From Carnegiea gigantea (taxonomy: Eukaryota; Streptophyta; Magnoliopsida; Caryophyllales; Cactaceae), in the NCBI GenBank assembly GCA_029747015.1, contig JAKOGI010000439.1:302501-366500 (forward strand): 64,000 nucleotides of DNA, written 5' to 3'. Shown in pieces: positions 1 through 12,210 of this stretch (position 1 is its first letter; each line of letters opens with the position of its first letter). Position numbers and translations under genes: made by a program. Below the pieces are notes generated by a model. It was not told where the DNA came from. It did not search any database and was given only the letters and a program-made list of their open reading frames with translations.

Positions 1-560
1 GATAAGGAAAGAAAACACGCTTGTCACTTATCAAATAGGTTGACATTTAGCACACACAGTATGAGGGTATGTCATGGCATAACTCCAACTAAGTTGGGCA
101 TGTCACTCTTCTATACCATACAAATTGTAACTTTAGCTTTTACCTAAAAACCAACTAGAGTTGCTGGATCAACATAACCAATGGTAATCTCCACACTCAA
201 AATTCGGCCATAAGGCTTCAATATGAAAAATTATTTCATATTCGACTCCCTCGAGTCTCATGCAAGTCTTACTAACGCGACTATATTATCTCATTCATAC
301 ACACATAGTTTGAGTAATCAATATTGCACACCTAATACCAATATCATTTAGTCTCATCATGCCCGTTACTTAAGTGTCCGGGTGATTACCTGTGTCACTA
401 AGTCAATCAAAAGCCTGGTGACATTGCAATGTCCCTTATAATGTACTTGCATATTTATGAATATCTGAAACTAACATCATTCTTTATCTCATAAATACTC
501 AATACAAGGATGAACATGTCCATCATACACTTATATACATCCAAAAACTAAGTCCTACAC
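1..560 (-). other. 3' noncoding part of copia element C1
   Basis: This stretch lies downstream of the C1 polyprotein terminus on the minus strand. I see no coding potential and no LTR terminus, so the 3' LTR of C1 probably begins beyond the left edge of the window. The boundary with the RNase H remnant is approximate. Confidence 0.5.
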
Positions 561-564
561 AGAC

Positions 565-3531
565 CTAAGCTTATTACATGAGTTTTAAGCGTCTTTAGGA
601 ATTGGCTTATTTAAAGGATCAACTATCATCCTACTTATGGATAACAAGCAACATACTCTGCTTTCATAGTCAAAAGTACTATGCAGTCTTATTTCTTACT
701 GCATCAAGATATGACTCCCCCGTCTAGGGTGAACACATATCCCGAGGTAGACTAGGATTCATCTAGATCACCACCCCAATCAACATCCAAATATCCTCTT
801 AATTTAAGGTCTCCACCTTGCTAGCAAAGGACCATATCACTTGTACCATACAGGTACTGAAAGATTCTCTTGACAGCTTGCCACTGAGCGGGCCCTGGGT
901 TGCTTTGATAACGACTTACCAAACCAACCGCAAAATAAATGTCTAGCCGTGTACACAACATGGCATAATTAAGTTCTCCACTGTACTTGCATAAGGAACA
1001 TTGTTCATTCTCTCTTTCTCTTTGTCTATTTTAGGGCACTGATCGAGACTTAAGGTTATAACCTTCTCAACTGGAGTGTCCACGGGTTTAGAATAATGTA
1101 TTCAAAAAACGTTCCAAGATTTTATTAATGTACACTTCTTAACTCAAACCAAGAAGCTTCTTGGAGCGGTTTTGAGTTATCTCTATGCCTAGGACATACC
1201 TAGCCTTACCCATGTCCTTCATCTTGAAGACAGAGGGTAACCACTACTGAGTGGTCTGGATCATCTCCATGTTGTTTCCAGCCAAGAGTATGTCGTCGAC
1301 ATACAAAGTAAGAAACATAATCCCCTTTGTAGTTTTCTTGACATACACCCAGTGATCTTCAGATACCATGTTCAAGCTAAAAGAGATAATGACTTCATGG
1401 AATCTAAAGTGCCACGCTCTGGAAGACTGCTTGAGACTATAGATGGATCTTTTAAAATGACAAGCTTTGTTGTCTTGACCTTTTGATATAAAACCAATAG
1501 GTTGATCCATATAGATCTTTCTTTAAGATTTTCATGAAAGAAAGCAATCTTTACGTCCATCTGAAATAACTCTAAATCCAAATAGGCAACCATGGCCAGA
1601 AGTAGGCGAATAGAAGCAATTCTCACCATAGGAGAAAAAGTCTCTTCATAGTCTACCTCCTCAATTTGGATAAACCCCTTTCCTACTAAATGGGCCTCAA
1701 ACTTGTTGATTGATCTATCAACCCAATGTTTTATCTTGAAAACCCACTTGTTTTCCAATTGATTTACGTTGAGGTGGAAGATCAATAAGTTGCCAAATCT
1801 TATTTCTTGCCTTAAAGTCCATTCTATCCCTCATGATTACCATCCAATCTTTGTAATTTGGTGAATGAATAACCTCTTGAAAAGAGGTAAGCTCTTCTAT
1901 CTCTAAAGGAGTGTATAAGAATATCTACTATTTCATTTGAAAATATCGTCGAGGAATTCTTCTATGCTTACTCCTCCGGAGTAGAGGACCTGTATTGGTT
2001 TGTCCCATTAAGGTACTCCTCCTCCTATCTCTAAGAGGCACAGACTCCTCAACTGGTGCAGAATTACTCCTGCTATGTTGAACAAGTGGACTAACCTCAT
2101 GTTCATGAATTGGAGTGTGAAGACAAATCTCATTATCAGATTGATTCTTTTGGGTAACCAAGAACTCATCATCTCTTCTAGACAATGGAATAGTACTATC
2201 CTCAGTGATACGGTGAGTATTTAAATTCTCTCCCTCATCGAGAGATAGCTAATCATCTAGCGGTAACTTGTACAATGCTAGGTCCTTTTTTATTTCACCA
2301 ATGCTTGGTAACTTATCCTTAAGAAACTCAACATCACATGAATCTAGTTCCGTCATACCACCATTGGGGTGTTCACCATACATAACATATCCCTTATAAT
2401 ATTCAAGATACCATATAAACATCATTTTGATGGCCGTTCGACCAAGTTTCCTATGTTTGTGAGTTGGATTGTGTGGAAAACCAGCCAATGCCCTTGGGCA
2501 TAAATGTTCGAAGAAGGACTTTCTACCATACCATAACTCACACAGAGTAGCGGATACGCTCTTATTTGGCACATGGTTAAGGATGTAAGCTGTTGTGAGC
2601 AAAACATCCCCCCAAAAACTAATTGGGAGATTGGTGTGTGCCATCATTTACCTGACCATGTCAAGTAATATTCGATTTTTATGCTCTACCTCACCATTTT
2701 GTTCTGGAGTGGCAGGAATTATGAGTTTTCTTTGCATACCCTTCTCCTCATAAAACCCTTTGAACATATGTGAGTGGTATTCACGACTACGATCAGTCTA
2801 AAGAGTCTTAACTCTCCATTCTAAGTTGGTCTCAATCTCAGCTATAAAGCGTTTGAACACATCAAGTGCTTCGTAATGATGTGATAATGGGTACACATAC
2901 CCATATCTAGAGTAATCATCTATGTAAGTGAGGAAATAGAAAGCCTCATGATGTGCTTTCACATTCATGGGTCCCCAAGTATCGAAGTGAATAAGCTCTA
3001 GAGCACTTGACAGCCTTGAAGCCTTACCAAAAGGCTTCACAGCTGCCTTGCCAGCTAGACATGACTCACGTCTAGGCAACTTAACCTTAGTGAGTTGGTC
3101 TAAAAGACCTTCTTTAGCTAGCCTTCCCATCCTATCTTGGCCAATATGGCCAAGTTTAGCATGCCACCTAATTGATTCTAAATCAGAATCAAAATGTGAC
3201 ATAAAGACTAAAAGAGAATTTTTATTACGATCATCCAAATCAAGTACAAGAAAATCATTCTTTAAAGTAGCATGGCCAAACACATTGCCGCCATACAAAA
3301 TTTCTAAACCATCAGGACAAGAATTAAAACTAAAAACATACTTCATTAAAGAAACTAAAGACAAAAGATAAACTCACACCCGAGGTGCGTAGAGAGCGTA
3401 AAAAAGAAGCAATTTATTCCCTCCTCACAACATCAGCCGGCACGTTCCAACTCCTAGAACGTCTTCTTCACTGCTGTTTTCTAGCACGACATATTATGAA
3501 CCCATCGTGTAATGGTGAAAGTCCACGATGC
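565..3531 (-). pseudogene. Copia C1 pol remnant: integrase, RT, RNase H
   Basis: Decayed 3' portion of a Ty1/copia polyprotein that makes and integrates the element's cDNA. Reading down the minus strand: the end of the protease region, GAG-pre-integrase (WHAKLGHIGQDRMGRLAKEG, near 3150-3180), integrase core, linker, RT with the intact catalytic box YVDDI (near 1290-1310), and RNase H (GYLDVDWGGDL near 780-800, end near 575-630). The integrase catalytic acids are still visible: Asp in IHFDTWGP, Asp in TDRSREY and Glu in GEVEHKN. From 3364 to 1928 the frame is kept and broken mainly by stop codons (2798-2800, near 2648, 2249). Frameshifts occur between 1928 and 1785 and near 1510-1550. The 5' part of the same gene is at 13261-14255, beyond the S1 insertion. 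Confidence 0.9.
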
Positions 3532-3536
3532 CAGCT
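3532..3536. repeat. Target-site duplication of S1 (left copy)
   Basis: CAGCT flanks the left LTR terminus of S1. The identical pentamer is at 13256-13260. Removing S1 and one copy rejoins the C1 protease reading: WTVDMGAS on the right side continues into the left-hand segment. Confidence 0.93.
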
Positions 3537-5111
3537 TGTTGAATTCCAAGAGTACACAACCACAAGAGAGGGGTGAATTGTGGTGGCCGATTTTCGCCAA
3601 ATAACTGACAAACAGCCGTAGCACTTGATTGCAGAGACTGTTCGTAAATCACAAACAACCTTAAGCCTTGTTTGCAGCGGTTGTTCTCAATTGGTTCAGT
3701 AGCGAAATTCAAAGTAATAAATGCGGAAATAAAGCACACACAATTTTTACGTGGAAAACACCTCTAGCCTAACTGAGGTGTGAAAAACCACGACCTACCT
3801 CGTGTAGGATTTAACCACTTCACTAACGGGCTGAACACATTACAAAAGTAACACTCCTTGTTACAACTTGTAACCCACGTAACCTTCTTCCCTAAGATAG
3901 GTTACACCACGTCTAATCACACTATATTGGATACGCCCAAAGTCTACTCGACTATTGACACACTCCCTCACTTTCTGATCTGAGAACAGGGGTACAAAAC
4001 ACCTTACTGGGGGTGCTTCTGACTTAAGCCGATGTAAGGTACAGTGAAGTCCTATTATGCCAATATTTTGAAAGCTAAGTTAAGCACAAGCCTGTCACGG
4101 TTTTTCTCTTTGAAATGCAGCTTTTGGAAATCTCTTACTTCTTGTGTAAAAACCGGATATCTAAATGGGAGAGAAGATTTCATTATTTAAACACACAAAC
4201 CCAACGGCTAATACTTTCAAAAAGGATAGCAAAATCTTCTAATATTAGCAGCTTAGGGAGTTTCTTTAAATAGGATTCCCAACGGCTAGAGAAGATAAGA
4301 AAAATAAGGGAATTTGATTTTTTCAAGGAATAAAAACTAATTACCCACTAAATATAGCTGTGCAGATTTTGCCCAAAAAAAAAAGGATAAAGATTTCGGT
4401 TCCAAATTTGAAATCAATCACGGCCTAAAAATAAGGGATAAGAATTTTGAAAAGAGATCCTTAGCAAAAACGGTTTTGCAATCTTTTTCAAATCAAAAAT
4501 AATCCTTTTTAGAACTTAATTAGTTAGCCTAAATTTCATAAAAAGATCCTTTAGAGCTGGCACCCAACCAAAGGAAATTTACTGGTAAAACAGACAGTCG
4601 AGGCTGCTGCAGTTTCAGGAACACCTTAGGCACCCTGTTTTCAGGGTTGTTTGGAAATTGGTGTTCCAAAGCAAATGTCAAAAACCGTTTTAAGAAGTGT
4701 TAAATTGAGACTTTCAAGATTGGCATATTAACAAAAGTCTAAAAGATAAAAATTAAACCAAACCAAGACTTCTTGTTGTAAGAATCAGTCATCTTGTCAA
4801 TAATAAATATGCTGCTCCAAACACCTTGGTCACCTTGATTCCTCGGGTGATCTTGTATAGCTGAATGTAAGAACTTGTTCCTCAGGACTTAGCCAACTGT
4901 TTAGCGAGATTTGTTGTTTGCTGATCTTATATCACTGAAGCTTGGAACCTGTTCCTAAGACTTGTTCTCAACATTTAGCATCCAGGTTAATACGAATATT
5001 ATAAACAACAGTGTAGGTCCTATTTGGAGAGCTTGTTTGGAACAACATTACTTAGACAAATATGTTACACTTGGATTTGTTATCATCAAAACTAAATATA
5101 ATTATGCAACA
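3537..5111 (-). repeat. S1 3' LTR, full length
   Basis: 1575-bp LTR from TGTTGAATTCC to TTATGCAACA, followed on the right by the PPT. It matches the 5' LTR except for about 545 bp (roughly 3597-4140) that are missing from the 5' copy. That extra part contains a strong hairpin (3750-3792). Confidence 0.92.
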
Positions 5112-5124
5112 AATTCCCCCTTTT
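5112..5124 (-). promoter_or_regulatory. S1 polypurine tract
   Basis: The minus strand reads AAAAAGGGGGAATT directly before the LTR start TGTTGCATAA. A PPT at this position primes plus-strand cDNA synthesis during reverse transcription. Confidence 0.85.
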
Positions 5125-5244
5125 TGATGATGACAAACCAAGTGACCATATTGACAAAAATTAAAAAAAACTTTAAAACTTTAAAGAATGCTGATAGGGA
5201 TCCACACTAGGTGCTAGGTCATAGAGCAAGTCATATGGTCAGAC

Positions 5245-5258
5245 ATCTTCCTCCTTTT
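5245..5258 (-). promoter_or_regulatory. Second, upstream PPT-like tract of S1
   Basis: The minus strand reads CCAAAAGGAGGAAGATG after an AT-rich TTTTTAATGATG lead-in, much like the terminal PPT context (TTTGTCATCATCAAAAAGGG). Multiple PPT copies are a reported Sirevirus trait; use of this one is inferred. Confidence 0.5.
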
Positions 5259-5390
5259 GGCATCATTAAAAAGCATAAACAACGGGCAATCATATGGTGT
5301 TGGCAACAACAAGAAATTTCATTAACAGCCCAGAGATATACAATACCAAACAAAAACATAAAGGGAGAGGGAAGAAAACATGAGGAAACA

Positions 5391-7399
5391 TTAGGGAGCA
5401 GTGGGTGATGGTGACTGTGGAGAAGGGTTTTTGGGAGCAAGAGAAGAGAGAAGGGCCAGGAGGTCTTCATGGCGTTTGGCAGAGAGGGCCTTCTCTTCAT
5501 CTAAGGCAGCTTTGACAGCAGAGAGCTCTTCCTTGAGCCGAGAATTATCTTGAAGAACATCCTCAAGTTTCCCTGAGGAACGGCCAGGAACAGGGCGAGG
5601 TGGTCTGGTGCCCTGTTTGGAGGCAGAGCCCTCGGTCAAAGCATACCCACACCCCATAAGGGTGTCAGTCCCTATCTCATCAATGATTTGGGCAGCCACC
5701 TTCTTTTTGAGCTCTATCCCAAAATGCTCAAAGACCTTCGTCAGCAGAAAGCCATATCCAAGATCATGTGCCCGAGTAGTGTTTGCAATACGCGCAATAT
5801 GGCGAATCATAAGGGCAGGAAGGTTAATGGGTTCCTCCCTGTCCAATAGATCCACCAGGCATTGATCTAGGGCATCAGCCTGATTGCGACCCTGATCCCT
5901 TGGAATTATGTTCCTAATAACGAACATGAAGAGCAATTGATGCAGGGGGTCATGTCACCCTTCTTCACAGAGGTGGGTGTTTACAGACCCTGGTTTTGAC
6001 TTAACCACTGTGAAAGCTCGAGCAGCCTGACCGTCCCTAAGACAGACTTATCCTCCCTCACATACACATCAAAACCATGTGAGGGGACACCCAAAATGTC
6101 ACCCAGAGAGCGGGCATCAAATTGTACTTCTTTATCACCAATGGTGCTTGTCACCGCTCCTTCGGTGACAGCACAGTTGGCATAGAATTCAGCCAACTCT
6201 GGTCCAGAACACCCCAACTCGGTGTTTGCAAAGAGATCCAACCACTGCTGGGCTCTCAGTTTCTGCAGGAACACCTCTAACCCATGTTCCTGGAAAAAGG
6301 GAACTTTCACGATCTTCCCCCTCACTATGTTGCGCTTGAGCAGATGCGCTACCTTGGTAGAAGAAGGGGAGGTAGTGGTTTTTTTCGCTCTTTTGAGGGG
6401 AGGAACAGAAGAGGTAGTCTTAGGTGTAGCTGATTTGGAGAGAGAAGAGGTGAAGGTCTTTCTCTTGGGAGGTGCTGTTGGAGGGGAAGACTTAATGGCA
6501 GGGAGAGTGGTTTTCTTAGGAGTTTATTCTTCGGTGGACTCGGAGAACACCGGGGTCCCCTGTTTAAAGGGGGTGTTCCCAGAATCAGAATCCGAGAATC
6601 CCGCAGAAGAAGAAGAGGAAGAAATTTCCTCAATGACTGGAGTGGAGGATTTTGTGGTTCTAGGAGAGGAGTAGAAGGCAATTCTTGTAGATTTGCGCGT
6701 GGGCTTAGCAGATTTTGGAGGAGAGGGGGCTGAGGCTTTTAAGGGTTGAGGCCTTGTTTGTGGCCTTGATCTAGGCATTCTGCTACGCCTAGCCACCATC
6801 TTAACCCTTTTTCTTTTCTCTCCGGTTTGGAAGACCGGAGTGGCTAACTCAGGCTTAGCAGGGGAAATGTTTCCACCATGGCTTCCCCCTGTTTCCAAGG
6901 ATCTCTCCTCAGAATTTCCCCTCAGATCATCCCTTAGGTCCTCCTTAGACACAAAATTGAGGGATTCAGACCTTGTTTCAGCAACTGTTTCCTTTTCAGG
7001 GAACAACCCAAAAGAATAGGGCTCAACAAACTCAGAGAAGTCGACAAGGGACTCAAGGACTTCATCTTTAGACCCAAGATTTTCACCAGATTTCCCAACC
7101 GGCAGAGTTCTTTTCAGAAGGGGGTAAACAGTTGGTCCCTCAAATACCACCAATTTCCAACCAAAATTGTAGGGAATGTCTTTCAAACCCAAGCCTACTG
7201 ATTTTAGTCCGACACTCTTCAAAAATCGGAAGGGTTTGAAGCTAATTGGGCGAGGAGGACTAAGGATTTTATCTTCTAGAATCGCCATTAAAAACGGCGT
7301 GAAGACAACAAGGTCAGGACTTGTTCCTGAGGCTGATTCGAATGGTTTCCTTCCCCTGATTGAAGAAGCAGAACTTCCAGAGCCTTCGATTGAAGCCAT
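5391..7399 (-). pseudogene. S1 third ORF: plant transposon-protein-like (Sirevirus 3' ORF)
   Basis: ORF downstream of pol, in sense with the element. The first 291 codons (ATG at 7399) are rich in Ser/Pro, with a basic stretch (RKRVKMVARRSRMPRSRP) and an acidic Ser run (SSSSSAGFSDSDSG). A TAA at 6524-6526 interrupts it, but the same frame continues to 5981 through a basic Pro/Ser/Thr segment into a folded-looking domain (KVPFFQEHGLEVFLQKL). After a frameshift near 5980 and a TGA near 5955, the last part carries IRNIIPRDQ, YGFLLTKVFEHFGIEL and a Leu/Glu/Lys heptad-like tail suggesting a coiled coil. The domain resembles what I know as the 'putative plant transposon protein' family (Transposase_32). 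Function is unknown. In Sireviruses an ORF here is often called env-like, but I see no signal peptide or membrane segment. Confidence 0.72.
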
Positions 7400-7743
7400 T
7401 TGAGCAAGAATTAGAGAAGGGTTAGGGTTTGAGAGAAAGAGATTTGCTGGGTACTCGAGAGAAAAGAGAAAAGATATAAGAGAGAGGTAAGGATTGGCAA
7501 ATTTAAAGGATGAGAAGACGGCAAGATCTTTTAAAGATCTTCCCGTTACAACGGGTGTTTGCCATAAGTAGCCGCCACTCTATCCTCGGGAAGGCGTGTA
7601 ATTTAAAGCATTTAAACACTAGCTACACATATTTGACAATCAAGGAACATACCTGTTCTTGCTGCTTGTTCTTGAATACGAATCATCGGTAATAAGAGTA
7701 ACATGCCCAATCATGTTGGCTTTTAACACGCATCCGCATTCTG

Positions 7744-7744
<1 letters not shown>

Positions 7745-7808
<64 letters not shown>
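7745..7808. repeat. (AT)n microsatellite
   Basis: About 32 uninterrupted AT dinucleotides in the S1 spacer between the pol stop (7900) and the third-ORF start (7399). It is probably hypermutable in length. The Tyr/Ile ORFs across it are artefacts. Confidence 0.97.
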
Positions 7809-7813
<5 letters not shown>

Positions 7814-7899
7814 CACAAAGATTCGACTGCAAACATTGCTATGGACAAATTGCATCCGCAGCATATAAGAGTTGCGAACAGGGGGAGAGAACAGGTTTC

Positions 7900-10190
7900 T
7901 TAGGTTGTTTTCACCAAACCTAGTTCAAGTCTATTTCTCTCAAATTGATCTCTACCTAGTGCCTTAGTGAATATATCAGCAATTTGATTTTCTGTGGTAC
8001 AAAAATTCATTGAAATCAAACCCTTTTCAACATTATCTCTCAAAAAATGATGTCGAATGTCAATATGTTTTGTTCTTTTATGTTGACACGGATTTTTGGC
8101 AATATTAATTGCACTAGTGTTATCACAAAAGATAGGAATGCATCCAGTGTCAACACAAAAGTCCTTGAGTTGTTGTCTTATCCACAGCAATTGAGCACAA
8201 CATGAAGCAGCTGCAACATATTCAGCTTCTGCTGTGGACATGGCAACTGAATGTTGTTTCTTGGTTGCCCAAGATACCAAACAAGGTCCAAGGAAATGAG
8301 CCATACCTGAGGTGCTTTTCCTATCAACCAAGAATCCTGCATAGTCAGCATCAGCATATCCAACAAGATCAAAATTGCAACCTCTAGGATACCATAGAGC
8401 TAAATCAGGTGTATGCTTTAAATATCTTAGTATCCGTTTAACAGCCTTAAGGTGAGTTTCTTTAGGATTAGACTGAAAACGGGCACAAAAACCAACATTG
8501 AAAACAATGTCGGGCCTACTAGTGGTACGATACAAGAGTGACCCTATCATACCCCTATAGAGTTCCTCCTCAACTGAGGGACTCCCATCATCCATTACCA
8601 ACCTGGTAGAAGGCGAAATGGGAGTATCAATGGGCTTGGCCGACTTCATTCCAAAACGCTTAAGTAGTTCCTTAATATACTTTTGTTGATGGATCATGGT
8701 GCCGTTTGAAGTTTGCTTGATTTGTAAGCCCAAGAAGAAGTTAAGCTCACCTATCATGCTCATTTCAAACTCACTCCTCATCATTTTTGAAAATTCATTA
8801 CATAAATCATAATGAGTTGCACCACATATAATATCATCGACATATACTTGGACAACCAACAAATATTCCCCCTTAGATTTTAGAAACAAGGTATTGTCTA
8901 CCTTGCCTCTTCTAAAATCATTTTCAAGTAAAAAGCTTGACAAGCATTCATACCAAGCTCTAGGAGCTTGTTTTAGACCATAAAGAGCTTTGTCAAGTTG
9001 AAAAACATGATCAGGAAATTCATTGTTTTCGAAACCAGGGGGTTGTTTGACATGCACCTCTTCCTTAAGGTATCCATTTAGAAATGCACTTTTCACGTCC
9101 ATTTGATATAGCTTGATCTCCATATGGGCTGCAAAGGCTATTAGGATACGAATAGCCTCAATTCTAGCAACTGGTGCAAAGGTTTCTTCGTAATCAATCC
9201 CTTCTTCCTGATTGTACCCTTGAACCACCAGCCGTGCCTTGTTCCTGGTGACTGTTCCTGACTCATCAAGTTTGTTTCGGAACACCCACTTGGTTTCAAT
9301 GATTGTTCTATCTGCAGGTCGAGGTACAAGGTGCCATACTTTGTTCCTTTCAAATTGATGAAGTTCTTCTTGCATTGCTGTGATCCAATCTGAATCTGCA
9401 AGAGCTTCATTCACATTCTTTGGCTCAATGTTAGAGAGAAACGCATAGAATGCACAAAAATTCTTAAGCTTTGACCTAGTTTGCACTCCAATATTAATAT
9501 CAGACAAAATTTGCTCAAGAGGGTGCGAACGTTAGTGCTTCCATGGTCGTGGAGTAAGTAGATCCACAGACACATGCTCTACTCTAACTGGAACACTTAG
9601 AGAATCAAGCTCACAATCAGTGTCCGAGCCTGTTCCTGAGGAACCTGACTGGTGTTGTCCCGAACAGGGTTCGGCGGTGTTTCTCCCTGTTTGGTTCTCA
9701 CCTTGCCTGTCGTTCTAAGAAACACCTTCAGGAGTTGTTTTCTCCATGGTGTTCTTACCTTGTCTATCTTGGAGCAACACTTCTTTTCGAACAAGACCTA
9801 ATTTAAATTCTTCCTCCTGTGCATCATTCTCACTCAACGAGTTAGATTCATCAAAAAGCACATGCACACTTTCCTCAACACTTAAGGTTCTTTTGTTAAA
9901 CACTTTGTAAGCCTTACTATGAAAGGAGTAACCAAGAAATATTGCCTCATCACTCCTAGGATCAAACTCTCCTAAGGCATCCTTCCCATTATTATGCACA
10001 AAACACCTACAACCAAATGTTCTCAGGTGCGTAATGTTGGGTTTTCTGCCTTTCAAAAGTTCATAAGGAGTTTTGTTCAAAATAGGTCTGATCATGCATC
10101 TATTTATGATGTAACATGAGGTGTTCAATGCTTTTGCCCAGAAATTCCTAGGAAGACCACTAGCAATAAGCATTATTCTAGTCATGTCTT
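7900..10190 (-). pseudogene. S1 pol, 3' part: integrase C-terminus, RT, RNase H
   Basis: Continuation of the S1 polyprotein in one frame from 10185 to 7900, interrupted only by TAG at 9715-9717 and TAA at 9532-9534. It starts at the post-catalytic integrase segment (RTLEDMTRIMLIASGLP), then a hydrophilic linker, then the copia RT with [31 protein letters not shown] and the intact polymerase motif [10 protein letters not shown]. RNase H follows ([30 protein letters not shown]), ending [16 protein letters not shown] and RNase H lie in an undamaged 535-codon run (9507-7900). It lacks the preceding integrase core (see 10191), so the element cannot integrate itself unless helped. Confidence 0.93.
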
Positions 10191-11108
10191 CTAGTGTCCT
10201 ACTCTCTTTTCAACCTTTTTGAGAAAGGCAATAAAATTCTCTAAGGTTTTATCCTTGGATGCCAAAAACAAGGTCCAAGTAAATCGAGAGTAATCATCCA
10301 CTACAACAAGCACATACCTCTTCCCACCTCTACTTGCTATCCTCATAGGACCACACAGATCAATGTGTAATAATTCTAGAGGTCGGGTAGTGCTTACACA
10401 CTTTTTCGATTTAAAAGAAGATCTGACTTGTTTGCCTTTTGCACAAGCTTCACATACCTTGTCATCATTAAATTTAATGGAAGGTAGTCCAATAACTAGG
10501 TCTTTAGAAACAAGTTTGTTCAGAAGAGATAGACTTGCATGACCTAGTCTCTTATGCCAGAGCATTATATCATCATTTAAGGCACTCAAACAAGTCAGAT
10601 TGTTTTGGGGAAGTGTGGAAATACATACTTTGTAAATATTTTTGTGTCGCTTCCCTCTTAATACGACATCTCCTGTGTTTGAGTTTACAACCAAGTAACG
10701 TGTTGATGAGAACACTACTAGGTTATTTTTATCACACAGTTGGGACACACTAAGTAAATTATGCTTCAAACCATCAACTAAGTATACATTTTCAATCGAG
10801 TGGGAGTGGGACTCACTAATCTTACCTATACCGACAATTGTCCCAAACTTGCCGTTTCCAAATGCCACACTCCCACCATCCGAAGCTGTAAGTGAGAGAA
10901 AATTGGATTTTTCACCAGTCATATGCCTCGAACACCCACTATCAACATACCACAGCTGCCTGTTTTCAAGGTTGTTCTCTGGGCTGTTTACCAGGTTGTA
11001 CCTTAGCCTATTTGCTGGGTTGTTTGCTAGGTTATTCTCTCTCACTTCAGCCTTGTTCTTGAGATCAGTAAGGCTGTTTGTTGACTCATTATCTGAATCC
11101 GTGTCACT
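10191..11108 (-). pseudogene. S1 pol, 5' part: protease and truncated integrase
   Basis: Same frame as gag, following the gag TAA at 11109-11111. Contains the aspartic protease site (LWYVDSGCSRHMTGEKSNF, Asp-Ser-Gly intact), GAG-pre-integrase with the HHCC zinc residues (WHKRLGHASL and CEACAKGKQ) and the start of the integrase core with its first catalytic Asp (LLHIDLCGPM). The frame ends at KKVEKRVGH-stop, where the sequence jumps to RTLEDM in another frame. The intervening core, which should carry the second Asp and the Glu, is absent: an internal deletion of roughly 150-200 bp, judged from the family's usual spacing. Confidence 0.88.
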
Positions 11109-12173
11109 TTATTCCATGAGAGCTACAGCACCTTCATCAGTTTCAGACTCTTCTTCATCTTCAGAGGAGTCACCCCAGTCAGCCAGCATTGCTTTCGAGA
11201 ATCGTTTCCCAGAACTGTTTACAGCTTGTTTTCTACCTTGTTTCCTGGGGTGTTCGTGCTCTTGCTCTTCTCGAAGTGAGGGACAGTTTTTCACACTGTG
11301 GTCTGTTTTGCCACATTTGAAACACCCGGTAAACTGTTCTCGGGGGGTGTTTCTGGTTTTGTTGAAATCCTTCCTTTTGTTGTTCTCTTTTACTTTCTTG
11401 AAGAACTTCTTGAATTTTCGAGTCATCATTACCATCTCTTCTTCTTCAAGATCTGAATCATCATCTTCCAAGGCTTTTAAAGCAAGCCCTCGATCTTTCT
11501 TAGCCTCCTCCTTCTGTTGAGAGTTTTTTCTCAGTTCATACGTTTGAAGATTTCCGATCAGCTCATCTAGGGTGATCTTGTTCATGTCTTTGGCCTCCTG
11601 AATGGCTGTCACCTTGGCTTCCCATGAACGAGGCAAAATCCTTAGGATTTTCCTTACCAACTCTTCAGTGGTGAAGGATTTTCCCAGAGATTTTAATTCG
11701 TTTGTTATGTGAGTAAAGCGAGTATACATGTCCATCACATTCTCACGATCACCCATGTCAAACAGCTCATATTGCCTCATGAGTAGCTCAATGCGTGATT
11801 GTTTAACTTGACTTGTTCCTTCATGAGCTACTTGCAAGGCATTCCATATTTCCTGAGCTGACTCACATTCTGAAATGCGAGTATATTCATCGGGTCCTAG
11901 GCCAAAGTATAATAGTTTCTTGGCCTTGGCATTCTTTTCCATCTTCTTGTAATCCTCAGCATCAAACTCTACGGGTTCCTTGGGAACCTTCTTTCCATCT
12001 TCAAGCACTTTCGTGGGAACAAGGGGCCCGTTCTTGATGAGCATCCATAACTCGTAATCCTCTGCTTGTATGTAGTTCTCCATCCTGTTTTTCCACCAAC
12101 TATAGTGTTGGCCATTGAAGTAAGGAGGTCGAGTAATGGATTGACCCTCAAGTATCCCTTGTGGTGCACTCAT
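11109..12173 (-). CDS. gag: S1 Gag polyprotein (Sirevirus type)
   Basis: Gag forms the virus-like particle in the cytoplasm that packages element RNA. I place the start at the ATG at 12173 (MSAPQGILEG), since the frame upstream opens only with GTG. The 354-residue protein has an N-terminal copia-type gag domain (PPYFNGQHYSWWKNRMENYI, then YELWMLIKNGP and the UBN2-like core with EIWNALQVAHEG), a charged Lys/Glu stretch, one CCHC zinc knuckle at about residues 284-297 (CFKCGKTDHSVKNC) and an acidic Ser/Glu tail. It ends with TAA (11109-11111), after which the same frame runs on into protease. Whether that stop is a translational control or a mutation cannot be decided here. The gag frame itself is undamaged. 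Confidence 0.92.
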   Translation of the reverse strand: MSAPQGILEGQSITRPPYFNGQHYSWWKNRMENYIQAEDYELWMLIKNGPLVPTKVLEDGKKVPKEPVEFDAEDYKKMEKNAKAKKLLYFGLGPDEYTRISECESAQEIWNALQVAHEGTSQVKQSRIELLMRQYELFDMGDRENVMDMYTRFTHITNELKSLGKSFTTEELVRKILRILPRSWEAKVTAIQEAKDMNKITLDELIGNLQTYELRKNSQQKEEAKKDRGLALKALEDDDSDLEEEEMVMMTRKFKKFFKKVKENNKRKDFNKTRNTPREQFTGCFKCGKTDHSVKNCPSLREEQEHEHPRKQGRKQAVNSSGKRFSKAMLADWGDSSEDEEESETDEGAVALME

Positions 12174-12210
12174 CTTCACGGATCTCTCAAGGTGTTAGCC
12201 TTTTGAAAGA

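Noticed and set aside
4962..5408. Plus-strand ORFs near the S1 3' LTR end.
   Set aside because: They lie in LTR and PPT sequence; the first is repeated in the other LTR at 13106.
7640..7868. Tyr/Ile-rich ORFs on both strands.
   Set aside because: Artefact of the (AT)n microsatellite.
10849..11520. 223-codon plus-strand ORF.
   Set aside because: Antisense shadow of the S1 gag-protease reading, which has clear homology.
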